NCBI RefSeq assembly: GCF_009769385.1
Contig: NZ_VKAB01000057.1
Span: 1 to 45,766, forward strand
DNA length: 45,766 nt
Source of the DNA: Saccharothrix deserti
GTDB lineage: Bacteria > Actinomycetota > Actinomycetes > Mycobacteriales > Pseudonocardiaceae
Reading direction: 5' to 3'
In this document: positions 24,915-33,443 of the stretch, one piece after another
Numbering within the stretch: the stretch's first letter is position 1
How the letters are laid out: each line of letters opens with the position of its first letter
The notes under the pieces: model-generated
Told to the model about the DNA's origin: nothing
The model's database searches: none
The model's input: the letters and a program-made list of their open reading frames with translations, nothing else
Made by a program: the position numbers and the translations under genes

Positions 24915-25105
24915 AGTGTCAGCTACCCGGAGCAGACCGTCCTACGCCACTCGAACGATCGAACCGGTCGGTGGATTCCAGTGATTGCACCCTTACGCCC
25001 CGACAACGGCAACGGGACCCGCCCGCAATTCACCCCGCCGCCGCGCTGTGAGTTCCTGACGTGTCGCCGGGCCCGCTTCGTGCGCGGACCGGCGACGCCC
25101 GCCGC

Positions 25106-25513
25106 TCAGCTCATCGCGGTGAGCAGGTCCCGGCACGCTTGCTCGCACGCCCGGCAGGCCTGGGCGCAGATCCGGCAGTGCTCGTGCATCTCGGCGTGCG
25201 AGTCGCACTCGTCACCGCACGACTTGCACACCGTCGCACACGCCTCCAGCAGCGACCGGCTGATGTTGGCGTCGTAGCCGGTGTGCCGGGACAACACCCG
25301 CGCCGTGGCGCCGCAGATGTCCGCGCAGTCCATGTTGGTCCGCACGCACTTGGTCAACTCGGCCACCGAGCTCTCGCTGAGGCACGCGTCGGCGCAGGCC
25401 GTGCACGCCTCCTCGCACGCGATCAGCGCGTCGATCGTCGAGGCGAGCTTCGCGCGGTCGAGGTTGATCTCCGCCGGGTAGCTGTCCATCATCGGCATCG
25501 TCGTCGTGGTCAC
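25106..25513 (-). CDS. Cys-rich four-helix bundle copper-binding-type protein
   Basis: A 135-aa protein rich in cysteines placed along helices (ALIACEEACTACADACLSES, CVRTNMDCADICGATARVLS, LEACATVCKSCGDECDSHAE, CRICAQACRACEQACRDLL). This is the pattern of the four-helix bundle copper-binding (Csp-like, DUF326) family, which stores Cu(I). GTG 25513 is chosen because GGAGGAAGGATCGAA precedes it. A GGGTAGCC element at 25553-25560 (minus strand) is a plausible promoter, without the direct repeat. It lies downstream of an LpqE-like gene, also metal-related. Confidence 0.85.
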   Translation of the reverse strand: MTTTTMPMMDSYPAEINLDRAKLASTIDALIACEEACTACADACLSESSVAELTKCVRTNMDCADICGATARVLSRHTGYDANISRSLLEACATVCKSCGDECDSHAEMHEHCRICAQACRACEQACRDLLTAMS

Positions 25514-25607
25514 TTCGATCCTTCCTCCGGATGTGGATGAGGTCGTCACATCGGCTACCCGTCGTCACGGCGGGCAACCCGCAGGGCACAGGCGGCCGTC
25601 GCGGTGG

Positions 25608-26153
25608 TCAGCTCCCGGGGGCCGTCGGGCAACGGGTCGGTGGGGGGACGTCGCCGTCGTCGGTGGCCTCGACCATCGCGTCCAGCGTGGTCTCGCCCGC
25701 GCCTTCGAAGATGAAGGTCAGCGGCACCGTCGTGCCTGCCAGGACCTCCTCGGAGAAGTCGACGACCAGCAGGTGGTAGCTCGGACTCACGCTGCCGGGC
25801 TCCCCGACCGCGCCTTCGGCGGGCACCGGGATGCGGGGCACCACCTCGCTGGTGCCGTCGCAGTCCTCGTCGGAATGGAGCTCGACCTGGTCCGCCTTCT
25901 GCGTGCGCACGCCGAGCAGCGCGTCCGGCTGGTCGGATTCGCTGAACACCGCCAGCCGCACCACCGCGTCGTCACCGCGCCGGTAGGCGTGTTCCGGCGG
26001 CGCCTCCACGAAGACGTTGCGCAGCACCACATCGCCCACTCGGCCGTTGGTGCCCATCGTCCCGCTCTCCAACTCCCGCTGCGGTTCGCCGCAGGACGTC
26101 AGGACCGCAGCCAGCACCGCCCCCGCAACCCCCAAGGTGCCGATTCTGTTCAT
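25608..26153 (-). CDS. LpqE-like lipoprotein, PCuAC-related (copy 2)
   Basis: A 181-aa lipoprotein with lipobox AAVLTSC-GEPQR and the same beta domain as copy 1 (GRVGDVVLRNVFVEAPPEHA, VPLTFIFEGAGETTLDA), but without the extra C-terminal domain. ATG 26153 begins exactly 6 nt after the promoter hexamer. The neighbour downstream is the Cys-rich protein, supporting a role in extracellular copper handling; this remains inference. Confidence 0.87.
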   Translation of the reverse strand: MNRIGTLGVAGAVLAAVLTSCGEPQRELESGTMGTNGRVGDVVLRNVFVEAPPEHAYRRGDDAVVRLAVFSESDQPDALLGVRTQKADQVELHSDEDCDGTSEVVPRIPVPAEGAVGEPGSVSPSYHLLVVDFSEEVLAGTTVPLTFIFEGAGETTLDAMVEATDDGDVPPPTRCPTAPGS

Positions 26154-26160
26154 GCCCTCG

Positions 26161-26219
26161 GGCTACCCGCGGCCCGCACGCCAGACCGAGTACGTCTCCG
26201 TCGCAAGGAAACCGCAAGG
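26161..26219 (-). promoter_or_regulatory. Direct repeat plus GGGTAGCC promoter of lpqE copy 2
   Basis: Two perfect CGCAAGG heptamers at 11-bp spacing (26202-26219, plus-strand reading), 33 bp, GGGTAGCC (26161-26168, minus strand), then 6 nt after TAGCCC to the ATG. Confidence 0.75.
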
Positions 26220-26478
26220 TTCGCGTGACACTCGCGGCCGCTCACACCGAGGCCCACCGGGCGGGTTATCGGCCGTGGGACGCCCTTCGCGTTGAGCTGC
26301 GCCCAGAGCGAACCGTCACTCTTGGCAGGCCGCACCAACGGCACGGTCGGCAGCCGGGTGCCCGTCGGGGAACCGGGATAACGCCAAGGCGTCGACCCGA
26401 AGACGGCAAGGCTTCGGTGCGGTGCGACCGTGCGGACCGACACGGCGGCAGTGGGTACGCCGTGACCGGGAGGCAAGG
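26220..26478. other. Intergenic region, no gene supported
   Basis: Between the divergent lpqE copy 2 promoter and the broken small gene. No repeat, RNA or convincing frame seen. Confidence 0.35.
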
Positions 26479-26703
26479 ATGAGTACATCGGAAAAGCCGG
26501 GCAATGAGCTGTAACGGGCGAAGATCTGGGCGGGGTGGACGAGCGTCGCGTTCCTGTTCGGTTTCCTGTACATCGCCATCGACCGCGGCCCCAACCAGGC
26601 CTACATGGTTCTCGTGGTGGTGGCGATAATCGCCGTCAGCACTGGTCTGATCGTGTCCATGGCCCGCCGGAAACGGCGCCGTGATCGGGAGTTCGGATCG
26701 TGA
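26479..26703 (+). pseudogene. Small two-helix membrane protein with premature stop
   Basis: ATG 26479 has a GGAGGCAAGG site and reads MSTSEKPGNEL, then TAA at 26512-26514. The same frame goes on as RAKIWAGWTSVAFLFGFLYI and AYMVLVVVAIIAVSTGLIVS to a basic end and TGA at 26701. Without the stop it would be a 74-aa protein with two membrane helices. It is a clean nonsense pseudogene or, less likely, an 11-aa leader followed by a separate frame without its own start. Confidence 0.65.
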
Positions 26704-26865
26704 ACCGGCGCGTCCAGCCGACGTCGTCGGCGAGGCGGAGCAGTCCGGCCGCGGTGAGCAGCTCGACGAGACCAGCAGCGCGGTCCGCCACGACCGCGTG
26801 CCCACCAGTACGACCGCAGCAGTCAGCAGGGCGGCGCCGCTGACCGCCAAGGCCAGTTCGCTCAT
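26636..26865 (-). pseudogene. Small membrane protein, frameshifted
   Basis: ATG 26865 overlaps the upstream stop (ATGA) and reads LALAVSGAALLTAAVVLVGT. Near 26775 the frame breaks; ELLTAAGLLRLADDVGW continues in another frame. Small proteins of this type often follow DUF1622 genes, which fits the DUF1622 tail just upstream. Confidence 0.55.
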
Positions 26866-27381
26866 GACCGCCTGCCCTCGGCGTCACGCCTGCCCGCACC
26901 TCTGCGGGGCTCCCCGTTCCGGTCCACCTGCCGTTGCTCCTCTTCGATCTCGCGGCGGAGGAAGTAGTTCAGCGCCGTCCGGATCGTCGCGACCGAACGC
27001 GAGCCCGGTGCCGACGTCGTTCCAGCTCCAACGCAGCGCCAGTTCGCGGCGCACACGCCCGGCCCTGGACCCGCCACCCCACAACGCCGTACCCGCAACG
27101 GCGGTCAGCGCCGCCAGCACCGTCGGTACCACCAACAGGGTCAGCAGCGGCCACGGCGGCAACCGGTCGCCCTCCAACAGACCCGGGTCGGCGACCGCGA
27201 AGGGCACCAGCACCAGCGCCGCCGCCAACAACAAGACCACCTCGGCGACGAGGAACACCCCCACCATCGCCAGTCCGGTGCGCAGGCCCTCGGCACGCCC
27301 CGCGGCGGAAGCCGGCGAGGGCACGGCGGGGCGGGGCTCGTCGATCTCCTCCGCGTCCGGCCCCGGTCGACGCCGTTCCAT
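26862..27381 (-). pseudogene. CPBP-type membrane protease/DUF1622 chimera
   Basis: From ATG 27381 (AGGAGG site) the product shows a polar start and membrane helices (LAMVGVFLVAEVVLLLAAAL) up to VRRELALRWSWNDVGTGLAF, which is how actinobacterial CPBP (Abi) intramembrane proteases begin. No EExxxR motif follows. Instead, in a shifted frame near 26995, the text becomes ATIRTALNYFLRREIEEEQR, the end of a DUF1622 protein, and stops at 26862. The first frame itself runs to 26884. A deletion joining two neighbouring genes is the simplest reading. Confidence 0.7.
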
Positions 27382-27435
27382 CCATCGCCTCCTGTCGTCG
27401 ACCGCGCCGGCCTGCTCGGCACGACTCCGGCTGTC

Positions 27436-27495
27436 GGCTACCCGCGTCGATGCGCGGGTACTGCGTCGGCCGGTGAACGTCAGGTGATCGCAAGA
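27436..27495 (-). promoter_or_regulatory. Direct repeat plus GGGTAGCC promoter of the CPBP remnant
   Basis: CGTCAGG/CGCAAGA at 11-bp spacing (27478-27495), 34 bp, GGGTAGCC (27436-27443, minus strand). No start codon at +6; the first ATG with a ribosome site is about 50 nt downstream. Confidence 0.65.
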
Positions 27496-27633
27496 CGGGA
27501 GCGCCGCGAGCACGAACGGCACGACATCCGCTCCGATCGCACGGCGGACTCGACGTGCCCCTCAGTACGCACCGGATCGATCAGGCGACGGGCCGCCGCG
27601 CACGACCCGCCTCGCCGGCCGGGGCCCCACGGG

Positions 27634-28077
27634 TCACGGGCGACCTCGGACCGACCGCCGGCCCGGCACCAGCCCCAAGACGATCATGCCGACGCCGAGC
27701 CCGAGGTGCAGCCAGTTGTCCGCGGTGTTGAGCGGCACGACGTTGGCCGCACCGCCCGGCTCTACGGCCAGGCCGTAGAACCACAGCGCCAGGTACACGA
27801 TCCCGCCGCCGATGAGGTAGAGGCGCGCTCCCCTCGGACCTTGGGCGAGCGCGAGGCCCGCGACGCCGAAGGCCAGGTGGACGGCGTTGTGCAGGATCGA
27901 GACCTGGAACAGTCCCAACAGCAGTGCCCCGGAGTCGGGGCCGGCGAATTCGAGCGCGTCGTAGCCGACGACCAGGCCGGGGATGAACCCGGCCACGCCG
28001 ACGAGCAGGAACACCACGCCGACCACCGCGCTGATGATCTGCACAGGGGATCGCGTGGCGTGTTCGGTGCGGCTCAT
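27634..28077 (-). CDS. DUF4383 membrane protein
   Basis: A 147-aa protein with four membrane helices and the DUF4383 landmarks ILHNAVHLAFGVAGLALA and TADNWLHLGLGVGMIVLG (conserved H/N residues). ATG 28077 has GGGAGGCGGC directly upstream. A likely promoter for it is the repeat-GGGTAGCC unit at 28.3 kb, reading through the small frame 28109-28291. Function unknown; the family is common in actinobacterial stress islands. Confidence 0.85.
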   Translation of the reverse strand: MSRTEHATRSPVQIISAVVGVVFLLVGVAGFIPGLVVGYDALEFAGPDSGALLLGLFQVSILHNAVHLAFGVAGLALAQGPRGARLYLIGGGIVYLALWFYGLAVEPGGAANVVPLNTADNWLHLGLGVGMIVLGLVPGRRSVRGRP

Positions 28078-28108
28078 GCCGCCTCCCGGTGAATTCGATG
28101 TGGTGTTG

Positions 28109-28291
28109 TCAGCCGGAGGAGGTGCCGTCGGCGACACCGGTGTGCGAGTCGTCCGGCGTCGAGGCGAAGCCGCCGGCCGCCCACATGGCGCCCGTCGGAG
28201 CTGAGCAGGAGCTGAGCGCCCGGCTTCTGCCGCCGCCGGACCGGTACGGCACGGGCTCATCGCGATGCGCGGCTGCGCCGACTCTCCTCAT
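28109..28291 (-). CDS. Short leaderless frame, possible lipoprotein remnant
   Basis: A 60-aa frame whose ATG lies exactly 6 nt after the TAGCCG hexamer of an island promoter, the same position as in both lpqE genes. The product (MRRVGAAAHRDEPVPYR...) has a Cys in LSSCSAP but no proper signal helix. It looks like a frameshifted lipoprotein. Its conserved start position is the only support for translation. Confidence 0.35.
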   Translation of the reverse strand: MRRVGAAAHRDEPVPYRSGGGRSRALSSCSAPTGAMWAAGGFASTPDDSHTGVADGTSSG

Positions 28292-28298
28292 ACCGGTC

Positions 28299-28358
28299 GG
28301 CTACCCGCCGGCGTGCCGGCGGACTACCTCGGCACCGCTTCGTCAGGCAACCGCAAGG
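28299..28358 (-). promoter_or_regulatory. Direct repeat plus GGGTAGCC promoter
   Basis: CGTCAGG/CGCAAGG at 11-bp spacing (28341-28358), 34 bp, GGGTAGCC (28299-28306, minus strand), 6 nt to ATG 28291. Probably serves the short frame and DUF4383. Confidence 0.7.
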
Positions 28359-28601
28359 TCCTCTGCGGACGTCGACGTCCACCGCCGGGTAACCGGACCG
28401 GGACGTGTTCCGACACCGGAGGCCGATGTGCAACCGTCCGTCTTCACCCCGTGGACCTGGCGTTCCCTGAGGTCGTTCGCCGGCGACGAAGACGGCAGTC
28501 GGGACGCCACGAGCACCGGAGAACGCCGCGACACCGGTTATCGGTTACGAAGTCGAGGCCACCGACAGCGCCAGTGGCGCGGCGGTCAGCCGACGCGCCC
28601 G

Positions 28602-28868
28602 GGCTGGTCCGTGCCGTGGTGATCGCCCGGTTGGCGCCGGCCCTGACCCGCGACTGGCGACCGGTGCTGTTCCCGGCCGGGGAGGTCACGCTGTTCCTGG
28701 CGTCCTCGTCGGCCGTCGACCGGCCCCGTCCCGACGTCGCGCAGCTCACCCCGACCCCCGTCCACTTCCGGCTTCCCCTCCGGGCACGTCTCCGCGACCT
28801 GCGCCCTCTACACGGCCACCGCGCTCCTGGTCGTGACCGGCACCCACCGCCGGCGGCGATGGGCTCGC
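28602..28868 (+). pseudogene. PAP2 phosphatase remnant
   Basis: The plus strand reads ARLAPALTRDWRPVLFPAGE and VTLFLASSSAVDRPRPDV in one frame, then in another SGFPSGHVSATCALYTATAL and VVTGTHRRRRW. This is the central part of a PAP2 phosphatase including the SGH motif. The N-terminus and the last helix pair with the final His are lost. It is a second decayed PAP2 besides the one at 21.6 kb, on the opposite strand. Confidence 0.65.
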
Positions 28869-28986
28869 CGTGGCCACCGCTCGATCTACGCTGGACGGCG
28901 TTCGTCATCGCGGCCTGTTGTCCCGTCCGGTCCGTTGTCCTGTCCACTTTGATCATCCGGCGTTCACCGGTCGGGGCGTGGGCCGG

Positions 28987-29487
28987 TCAGCTGGTCGGCG
29001 CGGGCGACTCGGCGACGAGGCTGTCGGCGACGAGGAACTCCTCGTTCGCGTAGACATCGAACAGCGCGGACTCGACCAAGCCGTAGTCGTCGGCGTAATC
29101 GTCGTAGGAGAACTGCCGGACGGTGCCGATGACCGTCACCGACTGGCCTTCCGCGAACTCCCGCTCGCCTCCCTTGAACAGCACCAGCAGGCTGTCGTCG
29201 CCGTAGGCTCCGGCGTCGAGCACGACCGCGCCCTCGGTCAAGTCCGTGTCCACCGGCGCGGTGACGGCGACCTGCTCGCCGACGTGGTCGCTGTTGGCGA
29301 AGTACTGCGTCTCGGCGGCCGTGGTGGTCGTCGGCGGCTCCGTGGTCGTCGTCGGTGCCTCCGTTGGCGTGGTGAACACTCCGCCGTCGGCGGCCGGGTT
29401 GTCGTCATCGGCCCCGCACCCGGTCAACCCGATGGCCAGCGCGAGCGCCGCGCCCACCGCCAGCCCTCTTCCGGTACGTCGAGACAT
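28987..29487 (-). CDS. Lipoprotein with Thr-rich linker and OB-like domain (copy 2)
   Basis: A 166-aa paralogue of the lipoprotein at 11328-11813. Lipobox LAIGLTGC, Thr/Glu/Pro linker (about 35-60), beta domain (HVGEQVAVTAPVDTDLTEGA, GQSVTVIGTVRQFSYDDYAD). ATG 29487 is preceded by GGGAGTGGTGGCAC. Operator layout upstream is the same as for copy 1, including the 17-bp gap. Extracytoplasmic; function unknown. Confidence 0.8.
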   Translation of the reverse strand: MSRRTGRGLAVGAALALAIGLTGCGADDDNPAADGGVFTTPTEAPTTTTEPPTTTTAAETQYFANSDHVGEQVAVTAPVDTDLTEGAVVLDAGAYGDDSLLVLFKGGEREFAEGQSVTVIGTVRQFSYDDYADDYGLVESALFDVYANEEFLVADSLVAESPAPTS

Positions 29488-29539
29488 GTGCCACCACTCC
29501 CGTCCGTTCATCCGTTCCGTTCACTCGTACCTCCGGACC

Positions 29540-29582
29540 GGATTCCCGCAGGTCGACCCGTGAACCTTACGGCCACCTTGCG
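29540..29582 (-). promoter_or_regulatory. Direct repeat plus GGGAATCC promoter of lipoprotein copy 2
   Basis: Minus-strand CGCAAGG/CGTAAGG at 11-bp spacing (29565-29582), 17 bp, then GGGAATCC (29540-29547). Confidence 0.6.
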
Positions 29583-29839
29583 GACCGCGAACCGTCACCG
29601 TTTCGTGGTCGGTGCTCGATCGACGCGTGAAGCTCCGCTTCTGGCAATCACCTTGCGTTACAAGGATTCCCTCTCGATCGCCCGTACGAGCACCTAGGCT
29701 CGGCAACGACCGCACGACCACGACTTCGACCTGTCGATCGAACCAAACCACGCAGCCGCTCGGCCCTCGGATCATGCCGGTGTGCCTTGATCCGGTCCCT
29801 TCGTATGCCGGTAGGAGGACCGTCCCAGCGTGATCGTCG

Positions 29840-30389
29840 CCGAGGCTTCGGCCCGCAGTAGTGCAGGACGAACGGCGAGCCGAGCAGTCGCCCCCACGCG
29901 TGCACCGCGAGGAGATCCGCGTCGTGGTGGGCCGCGATGTCGTAGGCGAAACCGATCGCGCGCTGATTCGTGTCCGAACCGTCGACGCCGACGACCACCT
30001 GGCGCTGGGCGAGATCGTCGGTCGGGTAAGCGCCGACTGACACCGATCCGGGAACGACGGCGACCGGTCGGTCGCATTCGCGGACCAGTTTCGCCGTGGT
30101 GGAGCCCAGAAACATTCGTGCTACACCGTCCCGTCCGGTCGCCCCCAGCACGAGCAGTTCGGCATTCCGCGCGGCGTCGAGCAGCGCGCCCACGGGTTCG
30201 TCGTCGACCACTTCCGTCCTTACTTCGACGTGCGGCTGCGCGGCCCGGAATCGGCCGGCGGGGTGCGTGCACCAGCAGTAGTGGCAGCGATCTGCTGCCC
30301 GCCTCGCGCGCCGCCCATGCCGCGGCGTGTGCCGCCTCCTCGGATCCGTCCACATCGACCACGATCACCGATGCATCGGACACTGCCAT
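29840..30389 (-). pseudogene. Tandem UspA gene, decayed
   Basis: ATG 30389 (GGGAGG site) reads MAVSDASVIVVDVDGSEEAA and HAAAWAAREAGSRSLPLLLV, the start of a Usp domain. A frameshift near 30270 follows. In the next frame come HVEVRTEVVDDEPVGALLDA, LLVLGATGRDGVARMFLGST and the second domain (VVVGVDGSDTNQRAIGFAYD). The second domain breaks off after LLAVHAWGRLLGSPF, missing about 90 residues. No functional Usp expected. Confidence 0.8.
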
Positions 30390-30808
30390 GCCATGGCCTC
30401 CCGTCCGGTTACCGTGCGCGGCCATGCGCGTCACCCGTGTTCGACGGACCGGGGTTACGGCCGAACGCCGTCCTCACCGGGATCCGTGGGTCGGTCGGGT
30501 CGGTCGGGTCCTCGGTCCGCGCGTCCGGACGTTCACAAGGCCTGGCTGCCTACGTCCATGCTCACTCGCCGTCGCCACTGGCACCAGGGCGGACCCGTCC
30601 ACTCACACCACGGCTTTCTTTCCGGTGTCCGGCAATCCACGCGCGGGCGGCTGGTGTTTCGAAACCACGCCGCCGACACTCGGCATCGGGCCGCACCATC
30701 CCAACTGCGACGCCCGACGTTGATCGGTCGGTGATCGTCCGCTCGTCACGACCGTGGAAGGGCACGACCTCGTGCCGCAAGTCCGCCGGCTCACGAGCAC
30801 ACCCGAAT
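30390..30808. other. Intergenic region, no gene supported
   Basis: About 420 bases between the decayed Usp gene and the CPA1 promoter. Frames are Arg/Pro-rich and unconvincing; nothing else recognised. Confidence 0.35.
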
Positions 30809-30834
30809 GGGTTAGTGCCGGCAGGCCTGGGTAT
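30809..30834 (+). promoter_or_regulatory. Candidate stress-sigma (SigB/SigF-like) promoter of the CPA1 gene
   Basis: GGGTTA (30809-30814) and GGGTAT (30829-30834) with 14 bp between, about 60 bp upstream of GTG 30895. Streptomyces SigB-type promoters end in GGGTAT/C at this spacing. The -35 part is loose. Confidence 0.4.
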
Positions 30835-30894
30835 CTGACTGGTAGCGGCAGCCGAAGTACTTGTTCGATCGGCCAACTCAAGGAGAGGAGCCTC

Positions 30895-32199
30895 GTGGTG
30901 GGTCCGGGCGCCGTGGCCTACGCCAGTGTCGGCGTCGCGACCCTCTTGGCCGCGCTGCTGCCGCGGGTCTTGAGCAGGGCGCCGATCTCGATGCCCATGG
31001 TGTTCCTGGCCGCGGGCGCGATCGCGTTCACGGTCCTCGACCCGCTGCCCGATCCGGACCCGATCCAGTACGGCACGGTCACCATGCACCTCACCGAGCT
31101 GTGCGTGATCATCTCCTTGATGGGCGCGGGTCTCGCGCTCAACCGGCCGGTGGGCCTGCGTCGCTGGGCGACGACCTGGCGGCTGTTGGCCGTCACGATG
31201 CCCCTGTCCATGCTCGCCATCGGCGCCCTGGGATGGGGTGCACTCGGCTGGAGCGTGGCTTCCTGCGTACTGCTCGCGGCGGTGCTCGCCCCCACCGACC
31301 CGGTGCTCGCCAGTGAGGTCCAGGTCGCCGAGCCCGCGGAGAACCCGGACGACCCCGGCTCGGCCGAGGACGAGGCGCGGTTCGCGCTGACGTCCGAGGC
31401 CGGGCTCAACGACGGGCTGGCGTTCCCGTTCACCTACGCCGCGGTTGCCATCAGCGTCGTCGGCGCCACGCCGGACGCCTGGCTGCCGCACTGGCTCGCC
31501 GTGGACGTGCTGTGGCGACTGGCATGTGGTCTCCTGGTCGGGCTGCTCACCGGGTGGGGGTTGCGCATGCTGTTCTTCTCCGCGCCTTCGGAGAAGCTCC
31601 GCCTGGCGGAGCACGCGGAGGGCTTCGTCGCGCTCGCCGCCACCTTCCTGGCCTACGGCCTCACCGAACTGGCCGAGGGATACGGCTTCGTCGCGGTCTT
31701 CGTGTGCGCCTGCACGATCAGGGCGGGCGAGCGGTCCCACGGCTACCACCGCGTCCTGCACCAGTACGTCGAGCAGGTCGAGCGCATGCTCACAGTGCTG
31801 ATCATCTTCCTGCTCGGCGGCGCGGCCGTCACCGGCCTGCTGGCGGGCACCCTATGGCGAGACGTGGTGGTGGCGCTGGCCATCCTGCTCGTGGTGCGGC
31901 CGGTGACCGGCCTGATCGCCTTGGCACGTGGCAGAACGGGCCCGCGCGAGCGAGCCGTCATCTCGTTCTTCGGCGTGCGGGGTGTCGGATCGCTGTTCTA
32001 CGTCGCGTACGCGCTTCAGTCCGGGCAGTTCCTGGAACAGGGCGAGATTTGGCGGGTGGTCGGCCTGGTGGTGATCGGCTCAGTCGTCCTCCACGGAGTC
32101 ACGGCGACCCCCGCCATACTGCTGCTGGACCGCATGCGGGTACACGCGGCGCAGGACCGGCACGGCGATCCGAACCAAGCACCGCAGACTCCCGTGTGA
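30895..32199 (+). CDS. CPA1-family Na+/H+ (cation/proton) antiporter
   Basis: A 434-aa polytopic protein of the NhaP/NHE (CPA1) type, about 12 helices. The ion-binding region is LLAAVLAPTDPVLASEVQVA (conserved Asp in APTDPV) followed by LTSEAGLNDGLAFPFTYAAV (conserved ND motif). Arg-rich FFGVRGVGSLFYVAYAL is also typical. GTG 30895 has AGGAGAGGAG upstream; GTG 30898 is the alternative. It exchanges cytosolic Na+ or K+ for protons and complements the Mrp system. Confidence 0.9.
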   Translation: MVGPGAVAYASVGVATLLAALLPRVLSRAPISMPMVFLAAGAIAFTVLDPLPDPDPIQYGTVTMHLTELCVIISLMGAGLALNRPVGLRRWATTWRLLAVTMPLSMLAIGALGWGALGWSVASCVLLAAVLAPTDPVLASEVQVAEPAENPDDPGSAEDEARFALTSEAGLNDGLAFPFTYAAVAISVVGATPDAWLPHWLAVDVLWRLACGLLVGLLTGWGLRMLFFSAPSEKLRLAEHAEGFVALAATFLAYGLTELAEGYGFVAVFVCACTIRAGERSHGYHRVLHQYVEQVERMLTVLIIFLLGGAAVTGLLAGTLWRDVVVALAILLVVRPVTGLIALARGRTGPRERAVISFFGVRGVGSLFYVAYALQSGQFLEQGEIWRVVGLVVIGSVVLHGVTATPAILLLDRMRVHAAQDRHGDPNQAPQTPV

Positions 32200-32520
32200 C
32201 GTCACTGGCCGGCAGGCCGGTGTCCCGGGCCACGTCGGACCACGTGGTTTTCGCGCGTTGGTTGGCACCGCCGGTGTCAGCGCCGTGTTCTGCCTCGGCC
32301 ACAGCATCCACCAAGGGGTGCCCCGCGCCCGTTCACCGCCGGCACACCCGCGGTCGTGGCCAACGTCGCCGCCTTCGACCTGACCGCCGGCGACGGCCGC
32401 GCGCTCTACTCCAAAACCAGGACCCGGTGCCCCACCCGCCCTCAAGGGCTCATTGATCGGACGAGAAGTGGTTGGCTGGACGACATCACGCGCGGTGCCG
32501 GGTAGCCCATCGTCACAGTG
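32200..32520. other. Gap with a possible gene remnant, unassigned
   Basis: About 320 bases. One plus-strand frame reads GTPAVVANVAAFDLTAGDGR and ALYSK before losing sense, which looks more protein-like than its surroundings, but I could not assign a family. Confidence 0.3.
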
Positions 32521-32862
32521 TCATGTCCACATCCGCCCGAACCCGCAGATCGCCAACACCTTCTCCACTATCGCGCTGGCCCTCTCGATCTCCACGGCGC
32601 ATCCTTCCCGATCGGCCGCGATCCGCCCTTCCACCAAGGCACGAACACCTGCCGCGCCGAGGAACGTCACGCCGTCCAGGTTCAGGTGCAATCGCCGCGG
32701 TCGGTGTGCGCGCAGGGTGTCCGCCATCACGCCGGTCAACTCGTCCGCATTGGCCTGATCGATCTCGCCGGTGATGACGATGCGTGCGTGGACACCGTCT
32801 TGCCGCACTTCGCAACGGCACCGGGTGGACAGTCCGGGGTGTCGGGTCGCCACATAGTCCAT
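32521..32862 (-). CDS. STAS-domain anti-sigma factor antagonist
   Basis: A 113-aa STAS protein (HARIVITGEIDQANADELTG, RRLHLNLDGVTFLGAAGVRA). Partner-switching antagonists normally carry a phosphorylatable Ser in a DSSG-type motif after the VxFLD strand. Here it reads LGAAG, so the Ser is replaced and the protein may be unable to be switched off by phosphorylation. ATG 32862 has GGAGG at good distance. A HATPase (RsbW-like) gene lies 4 kb away at 36874. Confidence 0.85.
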   Translation of the reverse strand: MDYVATRHPGLSTRCRCEVRQDGVHARIVITGEIDQANADELTGVMADTLRAHRPRRLHLNLDGVTFLGAAGVRALVEGRIAADREGCAVEIERASAIVEKVLAICGFGRMWT

Positions 32863-32905
32863 GCTGACCTCCACGTCCGGTGGATGGCGTCTTCCTCCCG
32901 CTTGG

Positions 32906-33419
32906 TCACACCAAGTGCTCCGAACGGCACCCACTCCATTGTCGACCTGGCCCGGAACCGGGAATCCGACGATTTCCTGACGACCAGCCGGCGGGCGGTG
33001 TCGACCAGTCCTTCCACGCTGAACGCCTGTGGTGTATCGCCCAGGTGGCGTCCGGTGGGGTGGTACACCTCGCTGAGCAGGCCGACGTCGTTGCCGGTGA
33101 CGTAGGAGACACTCGGCGCGCCTTGAAGCATGCAGGGTTGCGACGCGGTGTCGGTAACCGAAGAGGACGGTGCGATCCCTGCATGTCGGTGTTGCCGTCG
33201 GCACCGAGGTGGACCCGAAGGCCGGCGGTGCGGCACAGTTCGTCGTCGCGCGTGGTGATGTCGAGTCGCCGGTCTGCCGTGGACGACGTCGGTGACGTAG
33301 TCGTCGAGGCGACCGGGGTGCCGGGCCGGCGCGGCACCACAGCCGGCGAGCGCGGCCAGGATGACGATCACGCCGGTGACGGCAGTGCCCGTGCGGGCGG
33401 TGACGTTCTGGAACGCCAT
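32906..33419 (-). pseudogene. DUF4232 lipoprotein, multiply frameshifted
   Basis: ATG 33419 begins a clean lipoprotein signal (VTGVIVILAALAGC-GAAP). The following text jumps between frames: DELCRTAGLRVHLGADGNTD in one, then VTDTASQPCMLQGAPSVSYV in the first again. It matches the DUF4232 fragment at 15890-16307, but no continuous domain is left. Confidence 0.75.
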
Positions 33420-33443
33420 CAGTGACTCGTGTTCGGCGATTCG

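Noticed and set aside
29640..29670. CCTTGCG half-site near 29651 as a further island operator
   Set aside because: No second heptamer at 11 bp on either side, and no promoter element at the expected distance.
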